From Melaminivora jejuensis (lineage in GTDB: Bacteria > Pseudomonadota > Gammaproteobacteria > Burkholderiales > Burkholderiaceae_C), in contig NZ_JACWIJ010000002.1 in the NCBI RefSeq assembly GCF_017811175.1, positions 1,736,001 to 1,800,000 on the forward strand: DNA of 64,000 bases. Direction: 5' to 3'. Positions within the stretch are counted from its first letter, which is position 1, and every line of letters starts with the position of its first letter. The notes under the pieces are model-generated. The model searched no databases. It worked only from the letters and a program-made list of their open reading frames with translations, and was not told the DNA's origin. Positions 53,101-60,307 of this stretch are shown here, one piece after another. The position numbers and the translations under genes were made by a program.

Positions 53101-54061
53101 GGTGGACTTCGAGGTCATCCCGCGCGTGGGCCTGCACCGTCCGCGCGTGGACGTGACGCTGCGCATCTCCGGCCTGTTTCGCGACGCCTTCCCGGCCACG
53201 GTGCAGCTGTTCGACGCCGCCGTGCAGGCCGTGGCGGCGCTCGATGGCGAGGACGAACACGACAACCCCATCCGCGCGCGCATCCTGGCCGACAGCGCGC
53301 AACTGGCCGCGCAGGGCCTGCCGACGCATGAAGCACGCCGGCGCGCCGGCTGGCGCGTCTTCGGCAGCCGCCCGGGGCACTACGGCAGCGGACTGGAGCT
53401 ATTGCTGCGCTCGGGCCAGTGGGACAGCGACGCCGACCTGGGCGCCGCGTGGCTGGCCGCCAGCAGCCACGCCTATGGCCAGAGCGACGAGGGCAGCGCC
53501 GCTGGCGACGCGCTGGCACTGCGCGTGGCCGGGCTGGATGCCGTGCTGCACAACCAGGACAGCCGCGAGCACGACATCCTGGACTCGGGCGACTACCACC
53601 TGTTCCAGGGCGGCATGGCGGCCAGCGTGCGCCACCTGTCGGGCCGCCAGCCGGCGCTGTACCACGGCGACCACGGCAACCCGGCGCAGCCGCGCGTGCG
53701 CAGCCTGCAGGAGGAAATCGGCCGCGTGGTGCGCGCGCGCATGACCAACCCCAAGTGGCTGGCCGGCGTGCGCCGCCACGGCTACAAGGGCGCGTTCGAG
53801 ATGGCAGCCAGCGTGGACTACTTGTTCGGCTTCGACGCCACGGCGCGGGTGGTGGGCGACCACCACTATGCGATGGTGACCGACGCTTATGTGTTCGATG
53901 CCGTGAACCGCGATTTTCTGGCGCAGCACAACCCGCAGGCGCTGGCCGACATCCTGGCGCGCCTGCGCGAGGCGATTGCACGGGGGTTGTGGCAGCAGCC
54001 GGGGGATTACGCCGCGCGGCTCGACGATCTGGCGCTGGCGCATGATGAGCAGCTGGAGTGA
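50195..54061 (+). CDS. cobN: Cobaltochelatase subunit CobN
   Basis: A 1288-residue large subunit that inserts Co(II) into hydrogenobyrinic acid a,c-diamide in aerobic B12 synthesis. Family features include VHATEG-free N-terminal domain with VIVDHLGSESTWPYG, LILANYPGSEGRIGSGVGLDTPAS, VAHVGKHGNLEWLPGKSLALS, YPFIVNDPGEGAQAKRR, QIRDGLHIFG and the late FAWGLD-like SGDYHLFQGGMAASVRH with HGDHGNPAQP. Length is normal (about 1270). The peptide EIDKNDSCHRLSSKGLSHIS near residue 820 is translated from a full copy of the dispersed repeat. Needs the ATPase and VWA subunits encoded next. Confidence 0.95.
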   Translation: MHLLSTRPGGFVEDDSAVICLEQTPADIVVLSSADTTLALLAAARAQLAQTDPGFPSLRLANLLHLRGNASLDRYADEVLQHARAVIVDHLGSESTWPYGIQQLAALARQHGQALTLFSGDLTEDPALLARGTLPEGTGRLLWRYLRAGGAANALHFLRAVAWHGLAYGSEPPPPRPLPQVALHVPTAWTQPLAAHDPAPAAADPLAALQRAWHPGAPVVALVFYRSHLLAGNTAAFDDLALALHARGLNALPLALDSLKDALCLATLRALCEQHAVQLVLNTTAFAALGHDGGAQPQDALAGDAPVLQVIVSGTDRSGWLQDSQGLRPRDIAMQIVLPEMDGRIISRAISFKAGTERCPHTQVDLVRYQSEPDRVDFVADLAQRWCRLRQLAPQDKRLALILANYPGSEGRIGSGVGLDTPASVMQLLHLLQREGHELGTEALPEDGDALMRRLTQGIANDPTQWPLRPALQSYPLADYRARLAALPPGMEAAIIARWGPPEADPALRQGRFMIAGLRLGQVFVGIQPARTLEVQDWANYHDAELPPPHHYLAFYFWLRDVFRVDAVAHVGKHGNLEWLPGKSLALSSACWPDAIFGPLPHLYPFIVNDPGEGAQAKRRSQAVIIDHLMPPLTRAENHGPMQELERLVDEFYDALLVDARRADLLRQQILALVRQQQLAGELGLDGALAQGEDDRVLERIDAYLCELKETQIRDGLHIFGASPIGVQRRDTLLALARYASADGAPGLIAALAADLLGDGTDPFAPGSAEPFTAERPALLQQVSDAPWRHWGDTRERLELLAAQLLHQRLEQEIDKNDSCHRLSSKGLSHISFKNTNAALDRVLQVLAPRLDACGGEELRQFSQALRGRFVPPGPSGSPSRGRPDVLPTGRNFYTVDTRAIPTQTAWALGERAARALIERHLQEHGDYPRSIGLSVWGTATMRTGGDDIAQALALIGVRPRWAPGSQRVVDFEVIPRVGLHRPRVDVTLRISGLFRDAFPATVQLFDAAVQAVAALDGEDEHDNPIRARILADSAQLAAQGLPTHEARRRAGWRVFGSRPGHYGSGLELLLRSGQWDSDADLGAAWLAASSHAYGQSDEGSAAGDALALRVAGLDAVLHNQDSREHDILDSGDYHLFQGGMAASVRHLSGRQPALYHGDHGNPAQPRVRSLQEEIGRVVRARMTNPKWLAGVRRHGYKGAFEMAASVDYLFGFDATARVVGDHHYAMVTDAYVFDAVNRDFLAQHNPQALADILARLREAIARGLWQQPGDYAARLDDLALAHDEQLE
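52647..52680 (-). repeat. Dispersed repeat, copy 8, inside cobN
   Basis: On the minus strand CTCAAACCCTTG, five variable bases, TAAGCGATGACAGCTAT. Nearly the complete core, with AT-rich flanks unlike the surrounding gene. It is translated in frame. Confidence 0.88.
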
Positions 54062-54133
54062 CCATCGCCGGCCCTATCCCCGCCTTCCCCCAGCAGGGGA
54101 AGGAGCAATACCGCCACCCCCTCGCACCCGGTC

Positions 54134-55300
54134 ATGACGCCTGACGCCCTCCCTCCCCCACCCTTCCCCTTCGCCGCCATCACCGGCCAGCCGCGCCTGA
54201 CCCTGGCCCTGCTGCTGGCCGCCATCGACCCGGCCATCGGCGGCGTGCTGATCGAAGGCCCGCGCGGCACGGCCAAGTCCACGGCGGCGCGGGCCCTCGC
54301 GCAGTTGCTGGCGCCGGCGCCCTTCGTCACCGTGCCGCTGGGTGCGGCGCTGGAGAGCGTCACCGGCACGCTGGACTTGCAAAGCGCCCTGTCCGGCCAC
54401 GAGGTGCGCTTCGCCCCCGGGCTGCTGGCGCGCGCGCACGGCGGCGTGCTGTACGTCGATGAAATCAACCTGCTGCCCGATGCCCTGGTCGATGTGCTGC
54501 TGGACGCCGCCGCCAGCGGCCTGAACCTGGTCGAGCGCGACGGCATCTCGCACCAGCACGCGGCGCGCTTCGTCCTGGTGGGCACCATGAACCCCGAGGA
54601 AGGCGCGCTGCGCCCGCAGCTGCTCGACCGCCTGGGCTTGGCCGTGCGGCTGGACAACGTGCAGCACGCCGCCAGCCGCCAGGCCATCGTGCGCGCCCGC
54701 CTGGCCTTCGATGCCGACCCGGCCGGCTTTGCCGCCCGCCACGCGGGCGCCCAGCAGCAGCTGAGGCAGCAACTCGCCCGCGCCCGCACCCGGGCCGCCG
54801 CTGCCGGCGCCCTGCCCTGGAGCGACGCCGTACACGCCGCCGTCAGCGAGCTGTGCATTGCCGCCCGGGTGGACGGCCTGCGCGCCGACCTGGTGCTGCT
54901 GCGCGCCGCGCGGGCCTTGGCCGCCTGGCAGGGCGCGGTCGAAGTGCTGCCCAGGCATGTGCAGGAAGTGGCCGAGCTGGTGCTGGGCCACCGCCGCCAG
55001 GCCGGCGCGCCGGTGGAGCCGCCCTCGGCAGCGCAGCCACTGGCGCCTGCACAGGCAACGCCGCCCACCCCACCACCCGAGGACGCAGCGGCGCTAAGTG
55101 CCGAACCGACAGCCGCCGCAGCCCCTGGGCCAGCCGCGCCGACTGCAGACGTGCCCACGGGAGGCGGCACCGAGGCGGGTGAGCAAAGTGGCAGCGACCG
55201 GGCCGAAGACGACTGGGGCGCCCTGCCCCCTGAACCCGTCGGCATCGCCCCGGTCAAGCCGCTGCGCCCGCTGCACTGGAGCAATTCAAAAAAAGCCTGA
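54134..55300 (+). CDS. chlD: Chelatase AAA+ ATPase subunit (ChlI/CobS-like), zero-frame product of chlD
   Basis: A 388-residue product. Walker A EGPRGTAKST (residues 41-50), Walker B VLYVDEINLLPDAL (from about 104), sensor LVGTMNPEEGALRPQLLDR, and a Pro/Ala/Glu-rich linker after residue 290 as in ChlD proteins. The frame ends LHWSNSKKA at TGA 55298. Immediately before the stop is an A7 run and after it a strong stem; a -1 shift there continues into a VWA domain. The zero-frame product would serve as the small motor subunit and the shifted product as the middle subunit of the cobaltochelatase. A hairpin (CTTCCCC...GGGGAAG, near 54084-54102) lies in its leader. Confidence 0.88.
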   Translation: MTPDALPPPPFPFAAITGQPRLTLALLLAAIDPAIGGVLIEGPRGTAKSTAARALAQLLAPAPFVTVPLGAALESVTGTLDLQSALSGHEVRFAPGLLARAHGGVLYVDEINLLPDALVDVLLDAAASGLNLVERDGISHQHAARFVLVGTMNPEEGALRPQLLDRLGLAVRLDNVQHAASRQAIVRARLAFDADPAGFAARHAGAQQQLRQQLARARTRAAAAGALPWSDAVHAAVSELCIAARVDGLRADLVLLRAARALAAWQGAVEVLPRHVQEVAELVLGHRRQAGAPVEPPSAAQPLAPAQATPPTPPPEDAAALSAEPTAAAAPGPAAPTADVPTGGGTEAGEQSGSDRAEDDWGALPPEPVGIAPVKPLRPLHWSNSKKA

Positions 55301-55346
55301 GCCCCTCGCCCGCCCAACCCGGCCGCCACCGGGGCCGCGAGGGGCT
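55278..55346 (+). promoter_or_regulatory. Programmed -1 frameshift signal in chlD
   Basis: Three elements stand in the order expected for bacterial -1 frameshifting. An upstream GGAG lies at 55278-55281. A slippery run of seven A (55288-55294) is read TCA AAA AAA GCC TGA in the zero frame. A stem with a perfect 10-bp outer part (AGCCCCTCGC 55300-55309, GCGAGGGGCT 55337-55346) and inner pair CCCGG/CCGGG starts 5 bases after the run. Slipping back one base after AAA AAA gives AGC CTG AGC and an open frame into the VWA domain. Confidence 0.75.
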
Positions 55347-55982
55347 GAATCCGCCGGGTGCCGCCCTGGCCACCCATGCAGCAGCTGCGCCCGCCACCCA
55401 TCCGCAGCACGAGCGCCGCCAGCCCATCGACTGGCCGCGCACCCTGCTGGCGCGCGGCGCAGCACCGCAGTTCATGCCTGCCCATGTGTACCGGCGTGCC
55501 GCAGCGCCACGCGCGCCGGCGCTGCATTGCTTTGTGCTGGATTGCTCAGGCTCCATGCTGCGCGCCGGGCAGCTGGCGCGTGCCAAGGGTGTGCTGGCCG
55601 AGCTGCTGGCGCAGGCCTACCGCTGGCGCGATCCGGTCGCGCTGCTGGGCTTTGGCGGCGCCGGCAGCGCCCTGGTGCTGGCGCCGGGGCGGGCGCTGCA
55701 GGACGCTGGCGGCGCGCTGGCGCCGCTCGCCGGTGGCGGCGGCACGCCCCTGGGCGCTGCGCTGCAGGATGCCGACGCCCTGCTGCGCCGCCATCGCCAG
55801 GGCCAGCGCTGGCTGTGGCTGCTAACCGACGGGCGCACCCGCGAGCAGCCGCCGCGCCCGGCCTGGGCGGACTGGCTGTGCGTCATCGACTTCGACACGG
55901 CACGCCCGCCCTGGGCCGTGCCGCAGCGCTGGCCCAGTCCTGGCAGGCCCACTATCTGCGCGCGCAGGATGGCTGGGGCTGA
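55294..55982 (+). CDS. chlD: VWA (ChlD/CobT-like) domain, -1 frame continuation of chlD
   Basis: The -1 frame encodes a basic linker (GRHRGREGLNPPG), DWPRTLLARGAAPQF and a von Willebrand A domain with the MIDAS motif FVLDCSGSML and GGGGTPLGAALQDAD. No good start codon (ATG with Shine-Dalgarno) precedes it; ATG 55474 would leave the conserved linker out. Toward the end the expected family C-terminus (LGRAAALAQSWQAHYLRAQDGW) is in yet another frame, ending at TGA 55980-55982; one base seems lost near 55906-55917 (CCCGCCCTGGG). As read, the frame runs on to 56040 with an unrelated tail. About 615 residues for the full fusion after repair. Confidence 0.75.
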
Positions 55983-56070
55983 GGGGGCTGGGAGGTTATG
56001 CGTTGTGCGTTGGGTGTTTTGCCTTGGGCGTTCTGCGTAGGCGATACGCAAAGCGCTCATCGCTCAACGC

Positions 56071-56907
56071 TCACGCCCCCGGCGGCGTCAGGCCCTGCAG
56101 ACATTGCACCAGCGCGGCGGCCGCCTCGTCGATGCGCGGGCCGGCGCGCAGCACCACGTCGAACTGCCGCTCGGACAGCGTGCAATAGCGCTGCTCGCGC
56201 ACCGCGCGCAGGGCCTGCCAGCCGGGGCGCTGCGGCGGCGGCACAGTGGCGCCCACGGTGGTGGTGATCAGCACGTCCGGGTCGGCGCGCAGCGCATATT
56301 CCGGCCCCAGGCGCGGAAACGCGCCCAGCCGCCCCGGCACCACGTTGCTCAAACCCAGCAGCGCCAGCGTCTCGCCGATGAAGGAGTCCTCGCTGGCGGC
56401 AGCGCGCCCGCCGTGCAGCTCCAGATAGACGCGCCGCCCGCGCCAGGCGGCCGGCACGCGCCGGCGCTGCTCCTGCACGCGCATGTCCAGGCCGCGCCAC
56501 AGGCGCTCGCCGGCGCCGGGCTTGCCCAGCGCCTGGGCGATGGCCTCCAGGTTGCGGTGGATGTCGGCATGGCTCCTGGCCTCCAGCACCAGCACATTCA
56601 GGCCCAGCGCGCGCAGGCGCTCGGCAACGCGGCTGCGTGCGCCCAGCAGCACCAGGTCGGGGCGCAGGGCGACGATGGCCTCCACGTTGGCATCGGCCAT
56701 GCCGCCCACGCGCGGCAGCGCCGCCACGCCTGCCGGCCAGTCCGAGTGCCGATCCACGGCCACCAGGCGATCGCAGGCATCCAGGCTGCACAAGGCCTCG
56801 GTCAGCGAGGGCTGCAGCGCCACGATGCGCTGGGCCGGCTGGGCATGGCTGATGCCGGCAGCGGCCAGCACGGCGGCAGCGATCAGGGAGGCGGGAGCAG
56901 AAGGCAT
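56071..56907 (-). CDS. Cobalamin/corrinoid ABC substrate-binding protein (BtuF family)
   Basis: A 278-residue periplasmic protein with a signal peptide ending SHAQP. QRIVALQPSLTEALCSLDACDRLVAVDRH, VGGMADANVEAIVALRPDLVL and LGLSNVVPGRLGAFPRLGPEYAL fit the BtuF/helical-backbone family. ATG 56907 was preferred to a TTG five codons earlier. It converges with chlD and has no permease or ATPase gene next to it, so it may feed the BtuCD-like pair at 45.3-47.0 kb. It differs clearly in sequence from the BtuF-like protein at 44.4 kb. Confidence 0.85.
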   Translation of the reverse strand: MPSAPASLIAAAVLAAAGISHAQPAQRIVALQPSLTEALCSLDACDRLVAVDRHSDWPAGVAALPRVGGMADANVEAIVALRPDLVLLGARSRVAERLRALGLNVLVLEARSHADIHRNLEAIAQALGKPGAGERLWRGLDMRVQEQRRRVPAAWRGRRVYLELHGGRAAASEDSFIGETLALLGLSNVVPGRLGAFPRLGPEYALRADPDVLITTTVGATVPPPQRPGWQALRAVREQRYCTLSERQFDVVLRAGPRIDEAAAALVQCLQGLTPPGA

Positions 56908-57010
56908 GGTCAGACGGTGCAAGGGCCGTGGGGGAGCGCAGCCATTGCTGCGGGCTGCGGCTGGAAGGTCTTTTTCCGAAGGCCGTTCAAGGGCAGGACA
57001 GGCGCCGGAC

Positions 57011-57016
57011 TATAAT
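57011..57016 (+). promoter_or_regulatory. Candidate -10 of the rpmB promoter
   Basis: TATAATCGCGGGCTTT, the same 16 bases as ahead of rpsP. It predicts a leader of about 180 bases before rpmB, which is long for two small ribosomal genes. The region 56908-57203 otherwise shows no gene. Confidence 0.6.
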
Positions 57017-57203
57017 CGCGGGCTTTTCCTGAAAAAGGCTGATGCGGCAGACACTGCCGGCAGCTGCGGAAAAAGCCGGGCTACCGCCACCCGATCTTTC
57101 GAAACTGGCGAGGTGAGGCTGCCGGCCCACCCCTTCGCTGGCCCGTGCCAGGGCTGACAGGGGCCGCCTGGCAGGCAGCCGTTGCAATGAACGGAGTGTC
57201 CTC

Positions 57204-57437
57204 ATGGCACGCGTATGTGAAGTAACGGGCAAGAAGCCCATGAGCGGGAACAACGTTTCCCACGCCAACAACAAGACCAAGCGCCGCTTCCTGCCCAACC
57301 TGCAGTACCGCCGCTTCTGGGTGGAGAGCGAAAACCGCTGGGTGCGCCTGCGCGTGTCCGGTGCCGCGCTGCGCCTGATCGACAAGAACGGCATCGAGTC
57401 CGTGCTCGCAGACATGCGCGCACGCGGCCAGGCCTGA
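57204..57437 (+). CDS. rpmB: 50S ribosomal protein L28
   Basis: A 77-residue ribosomal protein: [34 protein letters not shown] and [16 protein letters not shown] are diagnostic. The cysteine-poor form without a zinc knuckle. GGAGTG precedes the ATG. Co-transcribed with rpmG, 21 bases apart. Confidence 0.98.
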   Translation: MARVCEVTGKKPMSGNNVSHANNKTKRRFLPNLQYRRFWVESENRWVRLRVSGAALRLIDKNGIESVLADMRARGQA

Positions 57438-57458
57438 TAGCTGACAAGGAGCAAGACC

Positions 57459-57629
57459 ATGGCCACCAAAGGCGGACGCGAAAAGATCAAGCTGGTTTCC
57501 ACTGCGAGCACCGGCCACTTCTACACCACCACCAAGAACAAGAAGACGATGCCCGAGAAGATGAGCATCATCAAGTTCGACCCCAAGGCGCGCAAGCACG
57601 TCGAATACAAGGAAGCCAAGCTGAAGTAA
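57459..57629 (+). CDS. rpmG: 50S ribosomal protein L33
   Basis: A 56-residue ribosomal protein, below common ORF-length cut-offs. [20 protein letters not shown], then [15 protein letters not shown] and [18 protein letters not shown]. It lacks the CxxC pairs, so it is the zinc-independent form. AAGGAG lies 8 bases upstream. Confidence 0.98.
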   Translation: MATKGGREKIKLVSTASTGHFYTTTKNKKTMPEKMSIIKFDPKARKHVEYKEAKLK

Positions 57630-57650
57630 TCGGCCCGGCCCCTGCCAGAA

Positions 57651-57690
57651 CAAAAACCGCCAGCAGCCCTCAAGGCCCTGGCGGTTTTTT
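57651..57690 (+). terminator. Rho-independent terminator of rpmB-rpmG
   Basis: AACCGCCAG, a 14-base loop, CTGGCGGTT and then further T residues (six in all). The A-rich left side means it could also act on the opposite strand. Confidence 0.9.
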
Positions 57691-57734
57691 CGTTGTGTCC
57701 TGGCAGGTCGTGGCTGCGCGCCCGGCCCTGCAGC

Positions 57735-58600
57735 CTACAGGCCGCCCAGGGCCAGATATTTCAGCGTCAGGTATTCGTCCAGCCCGTGGTGCGAGTCCTC
57801 GCGGCCCAGGCCGGAGAATTTCACGCCGCCAAAGGGCGCCACCTCGGTCGAGATCAGCCCGGTGTTGACGCCCACCATGCCGTATTCGAGCTGCCGCGAC
57901 ACGCGCCAGACCCGGGCGTGGTCGCGCGAGTAGAAATACGAGGCCAGGCCGAACTCGGTGTCGTTGGCCATCTGCACGGCCTGCTGCTCGGTCTCGAAGC
58001 GCACCAGCGGCGCCACCGGGCCGAAGCCCTGGCCCACGGCATCGGCCACCAGGGCCTCGACCTTGGCCAGCGCCGCCTCGTCGATCAGCGGCCCCTGCAC
58101 CACGCCCTCGTCCATGCCGTTGCCCACCTGCAGCCGGGCCACCGCAGCGGCGAGTTTCTGCGCAAACGGCTCATACACGCCGGCCTGCACCAGGATGCGG
58201 TTGGAGCACACGCAGGTCTGGCCGGCATTGCGGTACTTGGAGGCGATGGCGCCCTCGACGGCAGCGTCCAGGTCGGCATCGTCGAAGACGATGAAGGGCG
58301 CGTTGCCGCCCAGCTCCAGCGAGAGCTTCTTCAGCGTGCCGGCGCACTGGCGCATCAGCAGCTGGCCCACGGGCGTGGAGCCGGTGAAGCTCAGCTTGCG
58401 CACCACGGCGCTGGCCGTCTGCTCGGCCGGCTTGAGCACCATGGTGCAGCCCGCTGCCAGGGCCGGTGCCACCTTGCGCGTGATCATGGCCGCCGGGAAG
58501 TTCTACGGCGTGATGGCTGCGCACACGCCCACCGGCTCGCGCGTGACCACGATGTTGCGATCCTTCCAGGGCGAGGGGATGACTTCGCCATAGGCTCGAC
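57735..58600 (-). pseudogene. Aldehyde dehydrogenase (succinate-semialdehyde type), decayed
   Basis: The C-terminal two thirds of an NAD(P)-dependent aldehyde dehydrogenase. The catalytic parts are still there: [20 protein letters not shown] and [10 protein letters not shown] with the active Cys, ending KYLALGGL. Three separate lesions are seen. The 5' third is missing upstream of YGEVIPSPWKDRNIVV. The codon of the conserved ITPWNFPAAMI tryptophan is TAG (58503-58505). Between KPAEQT and VVRKLSFTG about 40 residues of the family are absent without changing frame. An ATG at 58487 could still start a 250-residue fragment, but it would lack the nucleotide-binding fold. Family members of this type make succinate in GABA breakdown. 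Confidence 0.88.
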
Positions 58601-58666
58601 CCCGGCCCGATCGCCCAGGTGCCGCTGCCCGAGCGCAAGCCTTCAGGCGCTGCGCAGGTGGCCTAG
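58595..58666 (+). pseudogene. Orphan C-terminal gene fragment
   Basis: A short plus-strand frame reading LDPGPIAQVPLPERKPSGAA and stopping at TAG 58664-58666. It starts exactly where the aldehyde dehydrogenase similarity ends. It looks like the tail of a protein whose 5' part was lost in the same deletion. The LDPGP...LPER pattern faintly recalls carotenoid-oxygenase C-termini, but this is too short to name. Confidence 0.3.
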
Positions 58667-58724
58667 GAGCCTGGGCGGCAGAAGCTGCATCGGCTGCAAC
58701 GCCTACTGCCGCCCAGGCTCCTAG
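58663..58724. terminator. 19-bp perfect inverted repeat, probable bidirectional terminator
   Basis: CTAGGAGCCTGGGCGGCAG (58663-58681) and its exact complement (58706-58724) around a 24-base loop. It has no T-run, but it lies where two convergent frames end: TAG 58664-58666 on plus and the expected rsmB TAG 58721-58723 on minus fall inside the two arms. Confidence 0.65.
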
Positions 58725-60030
58725 CCCCGGCGCTGCCACACGGCGGCGAAAAAGCCGTCCGTGCCATGCCGGTGCGGCCACAGGCGCAGGAAATCCCCCC
58801 CTCGCCGCCACTGGCCAGGGCCGGCGCATCGGCCACGCGCGCCTGCGCCAGCAGGCCTGCCACCGGCAGCGGCGCAAAGTCTTCATGCGCCGCGCCGAAG
58901 GCCTGGGCGATGGCCTCGTTTTCATCGGGCAGCAGGCTGCAGGTGGCATAGACCAGCCGCCCGCCCGGCTTGACCAGCCGCGCCGCGCTGGCCAGGATGG
59001 CCGTCTGCAGCCGGGCCAGCTCGGCCACGGTCTGCGGCGTCTGGCGCCATTTCAGATCAGGGCTGCGCCGCAGCGTGCCCAGGCCCGAGCACGGCGCATC
59101 GACCAGCACCCGATCCATCTTGCCGGCCAGGCGCTTGATACGCTCGTCGCGCTCGTGGGCAATGGCCACCGGATAGACGTTGGACAGGCCGCTGCGCGCC
59201 AGGCGCGGCTTGAGGCCCTCAAGCCGGTGCGCCGACACGTCGAAGGCGTACAGCCGGCCTGTGCCGCGCATGGCCGCGCCAATGGCCAGGGTCTTGCCGC
59301 CAGCGCCGGCGCAGAAATCGGCCACCATCTCGCCGCGCCGCGCATCCAGCAGCAGCGCCAGCAGTTGCGAGCCTTCGTCCTGCACCTCGATGGCACCGCT
59401 GGCAAACGCCGGCAGCCGCGCCAGCGAGGGCTTGCCCGCCACGCGCAGGCCCCAGGGCGAATGCGGCGTGGGCTGGGCCTGGATGCCGGCCTGCTCCAGC
59501 TCCTTGAGCACCTGCTCGCGCCGGGCCTTGAGCAGATTGACGCGCAAGTCCAGTGGCGCGGCCTGCCCCAGCGCCTCGGCCAGCTGCCAGAAATCCGGCT
59601 CGCCCAGCTGCGCGCGCAGCGCCTCGGCCAGCCACTGCGGCAGGTTGTGCCGGTGCGGCGCCAGCAAGTCCTGCGCCGGCACGGCCTCGCACTGCGCCAG
59701 CCATTGCTGCTCTGCCGGGCTCAGGGCGGCCTGCAGCAGCTCGCGCGCGCGGCCCTGCCGGCCCGGCCCGGCTTCGTCCGGCACGGCGGCCAGGCCCAGG
59801 ATGGCCAGGCGCCGCGCCAGCGGGCCGCTGCCCGAGCGCGCCAGTTGCTCCAGCAGCAATTTCTTGCGCAGCACGGCATAGACGGCATCGCCCAGCAGGG
59901 CGCGCTCGCGCGGGCCGAGCTGGCGCTGGGCGCGCAGGAAGCGGGCCACCACGGCATCCGCCGGGTGCTCGAAGGTCAGCACCTGGCCGAGCAGCTCGGC
60001 GCAGGTATCCAGAAGGGCTTTGGGGTGCAT
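58663..60030 (-). CDS. rsmB: 16S rRNA (cytosine-967-C5)-methyltransferase RsmB (frameshifted tail as read)
   Basis: A 455-residue frame: N-terminal NusB-like helical domain, then a Rossmann methyltransferase with VQDEGSQLLALLLDARRGE, DFCAGAGGKTLAI, DAPCSGLGTLRR (PC motif) and LVYATCSLLPDENEAIAQAF (TC motif with the catalytic Cys). The expected ending (GDFLRLWPHRHGTDGFFAAVW) is in the next frame after a run of seven C on the plus strand (58795-58801) and stops at 58721-58723. One missing base at this run explains the extra 35 unrelated residues as read. The gene follows the inverted repeat and is otherwise intact. Confidence 0.9.
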   Translation of the reverse strand: MHPKALLDTCAELLGQVLTFEHPADAVVARFLRAQRQLGPRERALLGDAVYAVLRKKLLLEQLARSGSGPLARRLAILGLAAVPDEAGPGRQGRARELLQAALSPAEQQWLAQCEAVPAQDLLAPHRHNLPQWLAEALRAQLGEPDFWQLAEALGQAAPLDLRVNLLKARREQVLKELEQAGIQAQPTPHSPWGLRVAGKPSLARLPAFASGAIEVQDEGSQLLALLLDARRGEMVADFCAGAGGKTLAIGAAMRGTGRLYAFDVSAHRLEGLKPRLARSGLSNVYPVAIAHERDERIKRLAGKMDRVLVDAPCSGLGTLRRSPDLKWRQTPQTVAELARLQTAILASAARLVKPGGRLVYATCSLLPDENEAIAQAFGAAHEDFAPLPVAGLLAQARVADAPALASGGEGGISCACGRTGMARTAFSPPCGSAGARSLGGSRRCSRCSFCRPGS

Positions 60031-60125
60031 GGGGACGATTGTCCCATCCGCATGAGCAGGCCCAGCGCAGCCGCAAGGCCCCTGAAAAAACCCGAAAACC
60101 CGCGCAAGATTTATATCAAATCCAG

Positions 60126-60159
60126 CTCAAACCCTTGTACAGCAAGCGCTTCCAGCTAT
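60126..60159 (+). repeat. Dispersed repeat, copy 9
   Basis: CTCAAACCCTTG, five variable bases, CAAGCGCTTCCAGCTAT. The left flank TATCAAATCCAG matches copy 2. It lies between the divergent rsmB and the small membrane protein gene. Confidence 0.85.
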
Positions 60160-60307
60160 TGTTTTTGAATCATTACAGCGGCTGCGCCCGCGTGCTGGCA
60201 AGCTGGCGCTGCCCCGTCCTACGACTGGCCCCGGGCCGGCGGCATAGGGTTGGCCCCATCCCCAGCAACAGGCCGGACGCTGGCGCCGGCACCGAAAGGA
60301 GCACCCC

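Noticed and set aside
55474..56040. Stand-alone VWA gene starting at ATG 55474
   Set aside because: It would lose the conserved linker (GRHRGREGLNPPG, DWPRTLLARG) that lies upstream in the same frame, and there is no good ribosome-binding site; a frameshift product explains it better.
55983..56070. Repeated GCGTT-rich stretch between chlD and the BtuF-like gene
   Set aside because: It has a TGCGTA/TACGCA mini-stem and low-complexity repeats, but no convincing terminator, gene or match to the dispersed repeat family.
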